Below are positions 16,371-24,920 of a stretch of 64,000 nt of DNA, one piece after another. The DNA is from Cytobacillus pseudoceanisediminis (GTDB lineage Bacteria > Bacillota > Bacilli > Bacillales > Cytobacillaceae). Position numbers and translations under genes: made by a program. Each line of letters starts with the position of its first letter. Position 1 is the stretch's first letter. The notes below the pieces were generated by a model. That model worked only from the letters and a program-made list of their open reading frames with translations. It did no database searches and was not told where the DNA came from. The stretch spans positions 2,542,001 to 2,606,000 of the forward strand of contig NZ_CP097349.1 in NCBI RefSeq assembly GCF_023516215.1, read 5' to 3'.

Positions 16371-17160
16371 ATGAAAAATGTTTTTTACAGCTTTGGCTAC
16401 AGTTATTTCATTTTTCGGCATAAAAAAAATGACAAGCACCACTCACAAAATGAAAAAAATCGGACATCGGGGAGCAGCCGGCTACTGTCCTGAAAATACA
16501 TTCCCTTCATATGACCGTGCGATCGAAATGGGTGCAGATTATCTGGAAATTGATGTCCAATTAAGCAAGGATGGAAAGATTGTTGTGATTCACGATTCAC
16601 TTGTCGACCGCACAACTGACCATAAAGGCAAGGTGTCCGATTTTACCTTTGACGAGCTCAGAAAGATGGATGCCGGAAGCTGGTTTTCCCAAAAATTCCG
16701 CGGTGCCTGCATCCCTTCTTTCGAAGAGGTTTTAGACAAATATGCAGATCGCGTCGGGCTTTTAATTGAATTAAAAAAACCTTCCCTGTACCCTGGCATT
16801 GAAAAAATGATTGCAGAGGAACTAAAGAAAAGAAATTTTCACACAAAAGGGGACGACCATATTATTGTTCAGTCATTCGAAACCGAATCAATGAAAAGAT
16901 TCCATGAATTGGTGCCGGAAATCCCTGTCGCCATCTTAATTAACTATCCGCCTGACACTGTTGAGATTAAAAATATTGCTGAATATGCCAGTTACCTGAA
17001 CCCAAAATGGACTGTGGTTAATAAACGCGTGATCGATCTGATTCACTCAAATCACATGAAAGCAATCGCCTGGACTGTGCGTTCCAGGAAAGAGGCAGAA
17101 AAGTTGAAGCATTATCCACTGGATGGGATTGTTGCCGATTATCTAGATCTTATTGAATAA
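16371..17160 (+). CDS. Glycerophosphodiester phosphodiesterase (GDPD), N-terminal frameshift likely
   Basis: Hydrolyses glycerophosphodiesters to glycerol-3-phosphate and an alcohol. GDPD signature residues are clear: IGHRGAAGYCPENT (catalytic His and Arg), EIDVQLSKDGKIVVIHD (metal Glu/Asp and second His), ELK and IAWTVR near the C-terminus. An N-terminal helix (FTALATVISFFGIKK) precedes it, so it is membrane-anchored or exported. Starting at 16378 leaves no ribosome binding site. Reading from ATG 16356 (GAGGAG upstream) or 16371 joins the domain in frame if the T6 run at 16381-16386 is T5, giving MKNVFTALATVISFFG. Confidence 0.85.
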
Positions 17161-17165
17161 CAAAA

Positions 17166-17196
17166 GATGCAGACCAATAATGGTCTGCATCCTTTA
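17166..17196 (+). terminator. Terminator after GDPD gene
   Basis: GATGCAGACCA / TGGTCTGCATC perfect stem with a 4-nt loop, then CTTTATTTT. Confidence 0.85.
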
Positions 17197-17219
17197 TTTT
17201 GAAAGATAAGGAAGTATAA

Positions 17220-17341
17220 AATTCCGAAGGCCGACAACTGTCTGTACAAACAGCCTCCCCCTCGGGGTGAGGCCCCAGGACATGCGAGGACGTGGCGTTC
17301 TTAGTCTGCGTTCCTTCGCGGGCAAGGCGCTTCCGCTTTTC
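17220..17341 (-). repeat. Intergenic repeat abutting a stop codon (copy 2)
   Basis: Read on the minus strand, the murE-like stop TAA is followed at once by GAAAAGCGGAAGCGCCTTG, then about 100 nt of GC-rich sequence (CCCCGAGGGGG-type stem). The head and the stop-codon placement match the element at 748-812. Clearly higher GC than its surroundings. Confidence 0.5.
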
Positions 17342-18803
17342 TTATAGCACCGCCTGTTTTCTCCCAGATTCCAGGAGCAGCTTCAGGGTTTCCAAATCAC
17401 TTTCAGCCGGAAGAGCAAATGGCTTTTGATAAGCTTCCGGCCCCTTTCCGGTAATAAAAATCCAGTCACTCTCCCCGGCTTCCCGCCATGCCTTCTGAAT
17501 AGCCAAAGTACGGTCGGGAATCACTTCCCCTTACCGCATCCAAATTCTTTATTCAGCCGATGCAATTGGCTTATCATCTCATCCTCAGATTCATCGTTTA
17601 AATCATCAGCCGTTAAGTAAAATTTATGGCAGTATTTTGCAGATGCCTTAATCATGTCCATGCGCTTAGATTGATCTCTTCCTCCGCGGAATCCATAAAT
17701 TTGAAAGATTCTTTCCGCTCCCTGTTGCCTCGCTGCTTCCAGGCAATATTCAAACGCATCCACAGTATGGGCATAATCCACAACGAACTTAGCTCCTGAA
17801 GGGTGGATTATAGTTTCAAAACGGCCCGGGATGCCCGGGAATCCAGCCAGGGCCTTAATAATATCTGCAGTGTCTATCCCCAGATCAACGCCTGTCAAAA
17901 AAGCCATTGCTGCATTATAGACATTATGGTGTCCCGGAAGAGGAAATTCAATTTCAAAAGACTGACCTTTCATCTCCAAAATAAATACTGTTCTCCCATT
18001 AATAGCAACGTCTTTTATTGAACAGCACTGATCATCACCAAGCAAAATCAAAGGAATCTTTTCTTTTTGCAGGTCCTCTGCCATTTTTTCTCCCCATGAA
18101 TTATAGAGATTTATAACTCCTTTACCGCCGTCTTTTAGTAAGGTGAAGATTTTCTTTTATCAAGAAAATACTGATCCATATTTTCATGATAATCAAGATG
18201 GTCATGAGCCAGATTAGTAAATAGTCCGTAATCTAATTCCAGACCTTCTGTTCTCGATTGTTCCAGCGCATGTGAAGAAATCTCCATAACGACAAACTCA
18301 TCAAGGCTTTTACTCAGCATTTTTTGGATCTGTAAAGCATCTGGTGTAGTATTGCTGGTCTTATATTCCCTGTTATTAATAATATTGGATACAGTTCCCA
18401 AGAGGGAACATGTCCTGCCTGCAGTCTCCAAGATATGCTTTAAAATATAGGCAGTGGTCGTTTTCCCATTTGTTCCTGTTATGCCAATTATTTTATGTTT
18501 CCTTGATGGACGATCATAAAAACAGCTTGCCAGCTTCCCCAAACTGGGTCTGCTATCCGTTACTTTTATATAGGGCACATTCAATTCAAGGGCTTCTTCA
18601 CCCACCACGGCAGCCGCCCCATTTTCAACAGCTTGTCCAATAAAATGATGTCCATCTGTCTGAAAGCCTTTAATCGCAACAAAAAGGCTTCCTTTCCTCA
18701 CTTTGCGTGAATCCATTTCAATCCCTCTAATTTCAGGATCGTTTGTAAAAACATCCATCTCCCCACTATCCTTTAGGCACTTAATAACCTGGGATAATTT
18801 CAT
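17342..18803 (-). CDS. MurE-like Mur ligase (UDP-MurNAc-tripeptide synthetase family), two frameshifts
   Basis: About 486 aa when repaired. The N-terminal UDP-binding domain has DSRKVRKGSLFVAIKGFQTDGH; the ATPase has GITGTNGKTTTAYIL; the central part has MEISSHALEQSRTEGL and FTNLAHDHLDYHENMDQY; the C-terminal domain has YAHTVDAFEYCLEAAR and IPDRTLAIQKAW. Mur ligases join an amino acid to a UDP-muramyl peptide. Frame breaks: A4 at 18150-18153 (should be A5) and GGGGAA near 17524-17530 (one base missing). Oddity: where DAP-adding MurE has DNPR, this has TADDLNDES, so the amino-acid specificity is probably not meso-DAP. A paralogue rather than the cell-wall housekeeping murE; it sits 220 bp from the spore gene tgl. 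Confidence 0.82.
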
Positions 18804-18965
18804 ATTTCTGTCTCCTTTAATGTTTAAACATCAAGTAATTTGGTGTATAAGTCTATATTCATTATCTTTTGTTTTCCCATATTTACAGGAAATATGCCTC
18901 TAAAGGACACAAATAACGGGGGGATCGGAAAATCGTCTTAATATACTAGAATTGAGGATAAATTT

Positions 18966-18999
18966 GGGTGAATGCTTCTGGAAAATAAGCGATTCACCC
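18966..18999 (-). terminator. Hairpin after tgl
   Basis: GGGTGAAT / ATTCACCC stem downstream of the tgl stop (19026). Only a weak T tract follows, so termination is likely but not certain. Confidence 0.5.
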
Positions 19000-19025
19000 T
19001 ATTGAAATACCAGCTTACTTGCGTT

Positions 19026-19766
19026 TTAGACTATAGACAATGGCCGCTTTGCAAACTGGGATAAATACTTCACATTCAACCGGCTGTGCTGTGAAATAAG
19101 ATAAGCATCCCTTGTAGCACCTGGTTTCCTTAACGTATTAAGGGCTCTTATCATCCCTGCTTCACTTTCCATGCCAACCCCATGCCCAAAGAACATCCCT
19201 CCGCCCAAATATACGGAATTCTCACCTGTCCAAACTGGATGACCATAATCAGGATTATAAAAATAAACCACATCACCAGGTATGAAATTCCTGCCTCTTT
19301 TTGTAACAATCGATAGATCATGGTCATAATTCCAGTCCCAAACAAGAAGCCCCTGAAATAGTGTATTGAAGCGGCTGACAGAGATGGAGTCCAAGACAGC
19401 TTTATAAAAAATCAGCACAATGGCTGTCGTACATTCAAAAGCATATTCCCAGCTGTTCGTAAACACATCCATAATCGCATCTGACGGTAAAACGGATGGA
19501 TCGAGCAGGTATCCATATTTTGTCCCTCTCCATATGCGCGGATTGAAACGCGATGTGTTAAAGGGTGCAAATTCAACTCGGCTGGCATAAAGCTGCCTGG
19601 CTGCTTTGATGATGTTCTCCCTTAGAAGGATATCAAACAGCAGTTCATGCATTGAATCATATTGATGAGTCTCCGGACTGCTCTCCAGGGCAAGATAAAT
19701 TTCACGCTGAACACCAAAAAAGCTGGAAACCCCCGGTTTATTTTGATTATTCGAAAGGATAATCAT
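19026..19766 (-). CDS. tgl: Spore coat protein-glutamine gamma-glutamyltransferase (transglutaminase)
   Basis: A 246-aa enzyme, the size of B. subtilis Tgl (245 aa). It cross-links spore coat proteins through epsilon-(gamma-glutamyl)lysine bonds. The catalytic Cys lies in WEYAFECTTAIVLIFYKAVL (about residue 116); the partner Glu and His are expected in GENSVYLGGGMFFGHGVGME (about 185-200). No signal peptide, as expected for a mother-cell protein. GAAGGGGG ribosome binding site. Sigma-K promoter directly upstream. Confidence 0.95.
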   Translation of the reverse strand: MIILSNNQNKPGVSSFFGVQREIYLALESSPETHQYDSMHELLFDILLRENIIKAARQLYASRVEFAPFNTSRFNPRIWRGTKYGYLLDPSVLPSDAIMDVFTNSWEYAFECTTAIVLIFYKAVLDSISVSRFNTLFQGLLVWDWNYDHDLSIVTKRGRNFIPGDVVYFYNPDYGHPVWTGENSVYLGGGMFFGHGVGMESEAGMIRALNTLRKPGATRDAYLISQHSRLNVKYLSQFAKRPLSIV

Positions 19767-19794
19767 TGTCTTCCCCCTTCAAATGAACTTATAG

Positions 19795-19823
19795 TAGCTT
19801 ATGGTTTCTTTTGCAGGAGGGTT
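19795..19823 (-). promoter_or_regulatory. Sigma-K promoter of tgl
   Basis: Minus strand AACC, 16-nt spacer, CATAAGCTA, matching the sigma-K -10 CATANNNTA and the short AC-type -35. It is 28 bp ahead of the tgl start. Late mother-cell expression of tgl is established in B. subtilis. Confidence 0.7.
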
Positions 19824-20004
19824 CCTTCAATATTTTTCTTCTCTTTTTCTACTCTTCGGAAAATGGAAGCGTTATTTATTATCGGAAAATATCTTTTTTT
19901 CTGAAATAGACTTGCTTTTCCTTTCATTTTACTTGTACAATATTCCACATATTCATAAGTTTCAGACTTTAACAATAATTCATTTTCAACAGGAGGCTTG
20001 TTTC

Positions 20005-21441
20005 ATGGTGACTTTTTTAGGATCGATTGTTTTGCTAGTGGCAGGATACGCCACTTATTCGAAAGTAGTAGAGAAAATCTTTGGTATAAATGATAACATT
20101 CCTACACCGGCTTACACAGAAAATGACGGAATGGACTATGTTCCAATGAGCTGGTGGAAAGGCAGCCTGATCCAATTATTGAATATTGCAGGACTGGGTC
20201 CGATTTTCGGTGCTATCATGGGGGCTTTATATGGACCAGTTGCTTTTATCTGGATAGTGGCCGGTTCCATTTTTGCCGGCGCCGTTCACGATTATTTTTC
20301 AGGGATGCTCTCTTTGAGGCATAAAGGCGAGCAATTTCCCTCTATTGTTGGCAGATATTTAGGAAAACCGGCCAAAACAGCCATTAATATATTTTCTATT
20401 CTCTTAATGGTACTGGTTGCCGCTGCATTTACTGCTGGACCGGCACAGCTTATTTCCAGCATAACACCATTAAGTTTTATGGCTTCATTGTTCATTATTT
20501 TTGCTTACTTCATCCTGGCAGCTGTGTTGCCTGTAAACCGGATTATCGGAAAAATTTATCCTTTTCTCGGAGCTATTTTAATTTTTATGGCTGTATCCAT
20601 TGCAGTCGCATTGCTATTCAGCGAAAAACCCATACCGAATGTAACGCTTTCTAACTTTCATCCCGGAGAGCTTCCTATCTGGCCTTTACTGATGGTCACC
20701 ATTTCCTGCGGTGCCATTTCTGGATTTCATTCAACACAAAGTCCGATTGTCTCACGCACGCTGAAAAAGGAAAGCGACGGTAGAAAGGTTTTCTATGGAG
20801 CAATGATTGGAGAAGGAATAATCGCTTTAATATGGGCTGCAGCGGGCATGACCTTTTTCGGGGGAACAGGAGGTCTTCAGGAAGCTTTAGCAGCAGGAGG
20901 CCCAGCTGGAGTCGTTAATGAAATTTCGAGCAGCCTCCTAGGTACATTCGGAGGGATACTTGCTATCTTAGGCGTTATTATCCTTCCGATTACAACCGGT
21001 GATACAGCTCTCCGCTCTTCAAGAATGATGCTGGCTGAATCGCTGTCCTCTTTTATGAAGACGGATGGCAGATGGAAGGTTGTCATCACCACCTTACCAG
21101 TGGCTCTTCCAACTTTATACCTTGCAACAATCGATTACTCTTTCTTATGGAGATATGTTGGATGGACAAATCAGGTTACAGCTGCAGTCATGCTTTGGAC
21201 CGCCACGATGTATCTCTTGAAAAATAAGAAATTCCACTGGATTTGCGGTGTGCCTGCCTTGTTTATGACAGGTGTAGTATCGACGTATATCTTCTATGCA
21301 CCTGAAGGCTTTCAGATGGATTATCAATTGTCGATGATCATCGGTTCAGTCATTACGCTTGCTATTGCAGTATGGTATGTTTACCAGATAATAAAACATA
21401 GACAGCTTGGCAAAAATAGTACCAGCTTAACAGCAGCCTAA
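20005..21441 (+). CDS. CstA-family carbon-starvation transporter (short form)
   Basis: A 478-aa polytopic membrane protein with many helices. Conserved CstA features include MSWWKGSLIQLLNIAGLGPI, GPVAFIWIVAGSIFAGAVHDY, SGFHSTQSPIVSRTL and ITTGDTALRSSRMML. CstA proteins import peptides or pyruvate when carbon is scarce. This is the short subfamily (about 480 aa versus about 600-700 for CstA proper). AGGAGG sits 8 nt before ATG 20005; an in-frame reading back to 19801 lacks a site and is AT-rich leader. A one-mismatch cre-like ATGGAAGCGTTATTT lies at 19863-19877. Confidence 0.88.
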   Translation: MVTFLGSIVLLVAGYATYSKVVEKIFGINDNIPTPAYTENDGMDYVPMSWWKGSLIQLLNIAGLGPIFGAIMGALYGPVAFIWIVAGSIFAGAVHDYFSGMLSLRHKGEQFPSIVGRYLGKPAKTAINIFSILLMVLVAAAFTAGPAQLISSITPLSFMASLFIIFAYFILAAVLPVNRIIGKIYPFLGAILIFMAVSIAVALLFSEKPIPNVTLSNFHPGELPIWPLLMVTISCGAISGFHSTQSPIVSRTLKKESDGRKVFYGAMIGEGIIALIWAAAGMTFFGGTGGLQEALAAGGPAGVVNEISSSLLGTFGGILAILGVIILPITTGDTALRSSRMMLAESLSSFMKTDGRWKVVITTLPVALPTLYLATIDYSFLWRYVGWTNQVTAAVMLWTATMYLLKNKKFHWICGVPALFMTGVVSTYIFYAPEGFQMDYQLSMIIGSVITLAIAVWYVYQIIKHRQLGKNSTSLTAA

Positions 21442-21445
21442 CTGT

Positions 21446-21484
21446 AAATGCACCTCATTCACAAGAATGAAGGTGCATTTTTTT
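21446..21484 (+). terminator. Terminator after cstA-like gene
   Basis: AAATGCACCTCATTC pairs with GAATGAAGGTGCATTT with a one-base bulge, followed by a T tract. Confidence 0.85.
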
Positions 21485-21584
21485 ATTTGCTGAAATCCTT
21501 CAGACCAATACCCTTTTTTCAAATTTAGTTGCTGTCTGTCTTTCTATTCTGTTAGTCCTGCACTCTGGATATCTGGCCCGTTGC

Positions 21585-21609
21585 GTTTTACTCTTCATGA
21601 AGCGGGTAA
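21585..21609 (+). promoter_or_regulatory. Sigma-B promoter of stress operon
   Basis: GTTTTA, 13-nt spacer, GGGTAA; one mismatch in each box to the sigma-B consensus GTTTAA-N13-GGGTAT. It is 31 bp ahead of the first gene. The third gene is of the YdaG family, a known sigma-B regulon member, which supports the reading. Confidence 0.75.
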
Positions 21610-21639
21610 TGAATACTAACAGTTAAAGGAGGTTTTACA

Positions 21640-21760
21640 ATGTCAGATAATACAACTCAGAAAAAAATAATTCTATAGAACAAGAAAAAAGAAAGAAAAC
21701 AACAAAGATATCGAGCCCCAAAGAGAGCCGGAAAAACCTCAGGAAGAGAAGCCGAATTAA
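21640..21760 (+). CDS. Small charged stress-operon protein, frameshifted
   Basis: Strong AAAGGAGG 7 nt before the ATG. As written it stops after 12 codons (MSDNTTQKKIIL). Adding one A to the A7 run near 21660-21666 gives a continuous 40-aa, very hydrophilic protein: MSDNTTQKK, then NNSIEQEKKKENNKDIEPQR, then EPEKPQEEKPN, ending just before the next gene's ribosome binding site. The restored end and spacing argue that the frame is real. Function unknown; likely an intrinsically disordered stress protein. Confidence 0.6.
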
Positions 21761-21774
21761 GGAGGATGTCTAAA

Positions 21775-22041
21775 ATGGCTGACAAAAACATTCAGGATGG
21801 AAAGATGGATAACCCCGAGCAATATAAAACCGAAAAAGAAAGTTTATTTGACAAGTATGAAAGTGAGAAGAATGTAGATCCTATTCCAGTGGAAGACTTA
21901 AAACAAGAAAAAGAAGAAGAAAAAAACGGCTCAAACATAAAGAGCAGTTCTTCTACAGAGGAAAAGTACAAAGCTGACTTTGAAACAATCAAAAAGAAAA
22001 AGCTGTTTGGCGATAAATATGACGATGGAACAAGGACATAA
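21775..22041 (+). CDS. Small acidic hydrophilic protein of sigma-B operon
   Basis: An 88-aa protein, MADKNIQDGKMDNPEQY..., almost without hydrophobic residues, rich in Glu and Lys, and probably disordered. An ATG at 21766 is in frame but directly touches the Shine-Dalgarno (AAGGAGG, 21759-21765), so ATG 21775 with 9-nt spacing is the usable start. Second gene of the sigma-B operon. No known domain seen. Confidence 0.65.
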   Translation: MADKNIQDGKMDNPEQYKTEKESLFDKYESEKNVDPIPVEDLKQEKEEEKNGSNIKSSSSTEEKYKADFETIKKKKLFGDKYDDGTRT

Positions 22042-22056
22042 GAAAGGCTGGATACT

Positions 22057-22479
22057 ATGAGTCAGAATAACCTAAAGGAAAAAATCATAAATATACTGGA
22101 AAACAGCAAAATAGGCATCCTTTCTACCTTGAAGAACAACAAACCCTATTCCCGCTACATGACATTTTTTAACGATAATCTTACCTTGTTTACACCCACC
22201 AGCATTCAGACAGATAAAGCAGATGAAATTAAAGCCAACCCAAACGTTCATATCTTAGCAGGATATGAAGGTGAAGGGTTTGGTGATTCCTATGTAGAAA
22301 TTGAAGGAACAGCTTCTATTAATGATTCGGATGATTTAAAAGAAAAACTATGGAATGAAAATATGGAACCCTGGTTCGATGGTCCGAACGATTCCAATTT
22401 AATTGTTCTTGAAATTAAACCGGTTAAAATAACGCTGATGAACACAAAGGAAAATTCACCAAAAACACTTGATTTATAA
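22057..22479 (+). CDS. Pyridoxamine 5'-phosphate oxidase-like general stress protein (YdaG family)
   Basis: A 140-aa split-barrel flavin/cofactor-binding fold: IGILSTLKNNKPYSRYMTFF is the typical first strands, EGFGDSYVEIEGTASI and WFDGPNDSNLIVLEIKP follow. The closest named relative I recognise is B. subtilis YdaG (general stress protein 26). The substrate is unknown; the family binds FMN or F420-like cofactors. Last gene of the sigma-B operon, 15 bp after the preceding stop, and closed by a strong terminator. Confidence 0.85.
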   Translation: MSQNNLKEKIINILENSKIGILSTLKNNKPYSRYMTFFNDNLTLFTPTSIQTDKADEIKANPNVHILAGYEGEGFGDSYVEIEGTASINDSDDLKEKLWNENMEPWFDGPNDSNLIVLEIKPVKITLMNTKENSPKTLDL

Positions 22480-22481
22480 AC

Positions 22482-22520
22482 CAAGACGCCTGGCATCTAA
22501 TGACGTGCCAGGCGTCTTGT
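22482..22520. terminator. Terminator after stress operon
   Basis: CAAGACGCCTGGCA / TGCCAGGCGTCTTG stem, near perfect, followed by TATTGTATCTT. It lies between convergent genes. Confidence 0.8.
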
Positions 22521-22567
22521 ATTGTATCTTCCATAATTTTAGCCAGGAGCGTATTTTCTTGAATGCT

Positions 22568-23131
22568 TTATTTTATTATCTTATTAAAATCTCTATAGTG
22601 ACTCAAATAGTAATCTGCTCCTGGAGTATTATTCTGAAAGAGGCAAGTTTTAATGCCAAGCTCCTTTGCCGGCAAAATGTCTATTTCCCTATCTCCAATT
22701 GCTATATCCACTTTATGCTTCTCGTGCAGAAATTCATATGAAGCGGTGTGAGGCTTGCGGGGATAGCCGTCGTCACCTGCTACCATATCGGTAAAGTATC
22801 CATCCAAATTATGGAACTCCAATATAGATAGAACATCATCTCTTTCCTTGTGAGTCATAATAACATTCTTATCAGCCTGCTTTAATACATGCTCAACCTC
22901 AGGAAAAGGCGTTAAATCTTTGGGCCGCAACTGTCTCGCCATGTTCCTGATTGCTTTAATTTGTTCATCATTTAAGCCGAAATGTTCAAATGCATCACTG
23001 AATGAAACCTTTAACTGCCAAAAAATCTCTTCTCCCGAGATCTTTTCATCTCCCATTACTTCCCTGACAATCGCTGTATAGGCTGGGTATGTATCAAACA
23101 AAGTGCCGTCAAAATCCCAAAGTAAATTCAA
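22568..23131 (-). CDS. HAD-superfamily phosphatase
   Basis: A 187-aa protein with haloacid dehalogenase motifs: motif I DFDGTLFDT at the N-terminus (nucleophile Asp), motif II MTHKERD, motif III Lys within RKPHTASYEF, motif IV IGDREIDILPAKELG. The helical cap between motifs I and II (about 17-85) places it with phosphoglycolate/beta-phosphoglucomutase-like phosphatases. Substrate not determinable. Monocistronic, convergent with the sigma-B operon. Confidence 0.88.
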   Translation of the reverse strand: MNLLWDFDGTLFDTYPAYTAIVREVMGDEKISGEEIFWQLKVSFSDAFEHFGLNDEQIKAIRNMARQLRPKDLTPFPEVEHVLKQADKNVIMTHKERDDVLSILEFHNLDGYFTDMVAGDDGYPRKPHTASYEFLHEKHKVDIAIGDREIDILPAKELGIKTCLFQNNTPGADYYLSHYRDFNKIIK

Positions 23132-23329
23132 CAGGCAAAGCTCCCTTCTAAATCCTTTTTCTCCCCTTTATTTTAGTAATTATACATGCAGCTAATCTAT
23201 TAAACTGCTTTTCCATTGTAATTAAATTACTTTGACAAACCTATAGCACAATGCTAATTTAATAGCTATAAGACTAAAAAAATCTTGCCCTGATAAAAAA
23301 TAGGGAGAATTTTCAAAGGATGAATTTGA

Positions 23330-23635
23330 ATGAACAAAGAGATTATTAAGCTAATCAGAAAAAGCTATAACATGACACAGCGTGATTTCGCAAGAGTTGT
23401 CAGCTGCAGCTTCTCTCTAATAGCTCTGGTTGAGGTAGGCAAGAGAAGAGTAACAGCTGATCTTGAAAATAAAATTAAAATTGCTTTTGACCTCGATGAC
23501 CAGCAGATGCAATCACTCACTTCCCTTGTTTCAGAAATCAGCAAAGGTGTTCCCCCTTCATGTAAAGACAGATGCGGCTGTTTAAAGACCTTCCCTTCAG
23601 ATGATACCGATCACAAATTAGCACCCGGCAATTAA
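23330..23635 (+). CDS. XRE-family helix-turn-helix regulator with Cys-rich tail
   Basis: A 101-aa protein with an N-terminal lambda-repressor-type HTH (about 3-60: IRKSYNMTQRDFARVVSCSFSLIALVEVGKRRVTADLENKI). The tail carries CKDRCGC, which could bind a metal or sense redox state, but this is inference. The start follows AAAGGATGA. It stands alone; its target is unknown. Confidence 0.75.
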   Translation: MNKEIIKLIRKSYNMTQRDFARVVSCSFSLIALVEVGKRRVTADLENKIKIAFDLDDQQMQSLTSLVSEISKGVPPSCKDRCGCLKTFPSDDTDHKLAPGN

Positions 23636-23719
23636 AATAGGCATTTGCCGTGTCTCTCCGCCCACTTATGCATACCTTATAAGGAGTTATAGGATTTTTG
23701 CATAAAAGGAGAGTGCCCA

Positions 23720-24049
23720 ATGTATCCATATGGCTATTATCAAGGTTATCTTCCTCAGCCAGCAGCCCACTTCACCCCTGAATATGATTATCAGCAGTAC
23801 GAACAATATGATGACAGACAGCCCCAGCAGCTCGAAAGAAGGGTTACAGCTTTGGAAAGGCAAAATCAGGAGCAATCCCGAGAGATTACCCGGCTGAACA
23901 GGCAGCTGGTAAATTTGACTGACCAGGTTAAAATGCTGAACCAGACCGTTGACCGCCATACACGAAGGCTTAATCGGCTGAACCAAAGGCTAAGGGCAGT
24001 TGAGAATAGACTTAACATCCCTTTTACTCCTTTTGACGGGGAATTCTAA
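23720..24049 (+). CDS. Coiled-coil protein with Tyr/Gln-rich head, possibly spore-associated
   Basis: A 109-aa protein. Residues 1-40 are rich in Tyr, Pro and Gln ([14 protein letters not shown]...), residues 40-98 form a long heptad coiled coil ([19 protein letters not shown]...), and the tail is [17 protein letters not shown] ribosome binding site at good spacing. The Tyr-rich head resembles spore surface proteins, but no family is recognised. Confidence 0.65.
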   Translation: MYPYGYYQGYLPQPAAHFTPEYDYQQYEQYDDRQPQQLERRVTALERQNQEQSREITRLNRQLVNLTDQVKMLNQTVDRHTRRLNRLNQRLRAVENRLNIPFTPFDGEF

Positions 24050-24096
24050 GGGAGAACTTTGTGCTTACTGCCGTGAGCCCTAGGAATAACAACTTT

Positions 24097-24126
24097 GCCC
24101 CAATCTCATAGTGATTGGGGCTTTAA
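24097..24126. terminator. Terminator
   Basis: GCCCCAATC / GATTGGGGC stem with CTTTAATTT after it, between the plus-strand coiled-coil gene and the minus-strand exonuclease. Confidence 0.8.
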
Positions 24127-24191
24127 TTTACCTATTGGTTTATACGCAAACTTTGTAATTACTGTCCGGCCAGTGTTAGGGCATCTTCTGT

Positions 24192-24920
24192 TTAGCTAAA
24201 CCTGGCTATTCGCTCGTAAACCTCTTTTAAGTTGGAGCATCCTAATTTATGAACCTCCTCGATCAAACGGCACCATAAGAGAGCAGTAAGCTTTGCATCT
24301 CCCAGGGCATGATGGCGGTCTTTAACAGGGATGCTATAAAATTCACAAAGGTCTTCTAATCTCCAGAATGATTTATTATGATCAGCTATCCTGTAAAGGA
24401 AGGAAGTATCTAATATCCTATACTTGAATGGCGTACGGAATAGCTTCCAGCAGCTGTGCTGCATAAAGCTTTTCTCGTGGTTCGCATGATGGGCCACAAG
24501 CGGCATATCCTTTACAAATTCAAGGAAACTAATCAATACTTCCGAGAGAGGAGGGGCTTTTTCTAAATCAGCCTCAGATAAACCCGTCAGCTCCTTAATT
24601 TCGTTTGAAAGTGGCTTTTCAAATCGGGCGAGTGAATAAAAACTGTCTTCACTGACTTTCCCTTTAATAATTTTAACCGCACCAATCGATATAATCTGAT
24701 CCCCTTTATCCGGATAAAACCCAGTTGTTTCAATATCAAAGACAGCCACATTCAAATTTCCGAATGGAATAGCCATTGAATCGGTATTCTCCAATTCCCT
24801 CTGCATTTGCCTTATAAATGCCATTTGCTGTGGATTTTGACCATTCATCCCACCAAACATATTAGTTTGAAGTTTTCCTTGAATACCTCTGACAAATTGG
24901 ACAAAAGGATAGAATCCCAT
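24192..24920 (-). CDS. DnaQ-like (DEDDh) 3'-5' exonuclease
   Basis: A 242-aa protein with the DEDDh fold: ExoI motif VFDIETTGFYPDKGDQIISIGA (first Asp and Glu; shown here only to locate residues about 59-80), ExoIII motif HHALGDAKLTALLW (His and Asp). The ExoII region reads LVAHHANHEKSF where a Asp is usual near the Glu; the Glu may substitute. It degrades single strands of DNA or RNA 3' to 5'. The start codon overlaps the stop of the upstream nucleotidyltransferase gene, so it is translationally coupled. Third gene of the amtB operon. Confidence 0.85.
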   Translation of the reverse strand: MGFYPFVQFVRGIQGKLQTNMFGGMNGQNPQQMAFIRQMQRELENTDSMAIPFGNLNVAVFDIETTGFYPDKGDQIISIGAVKIIKGKVSEDSFYSLARFEKPLSNEIKELTGLSEADLEKAPPLSEVLISFLEFVKDMPLVAHHANHEKSFMQHSCWKLFRTPFKYRILDTSFLYRIADHNKSFWRLEDLCEFYSIPVKDRHHALGDAKLTALLWCRLIEEVHKLGCSNLKEVYERIARFS

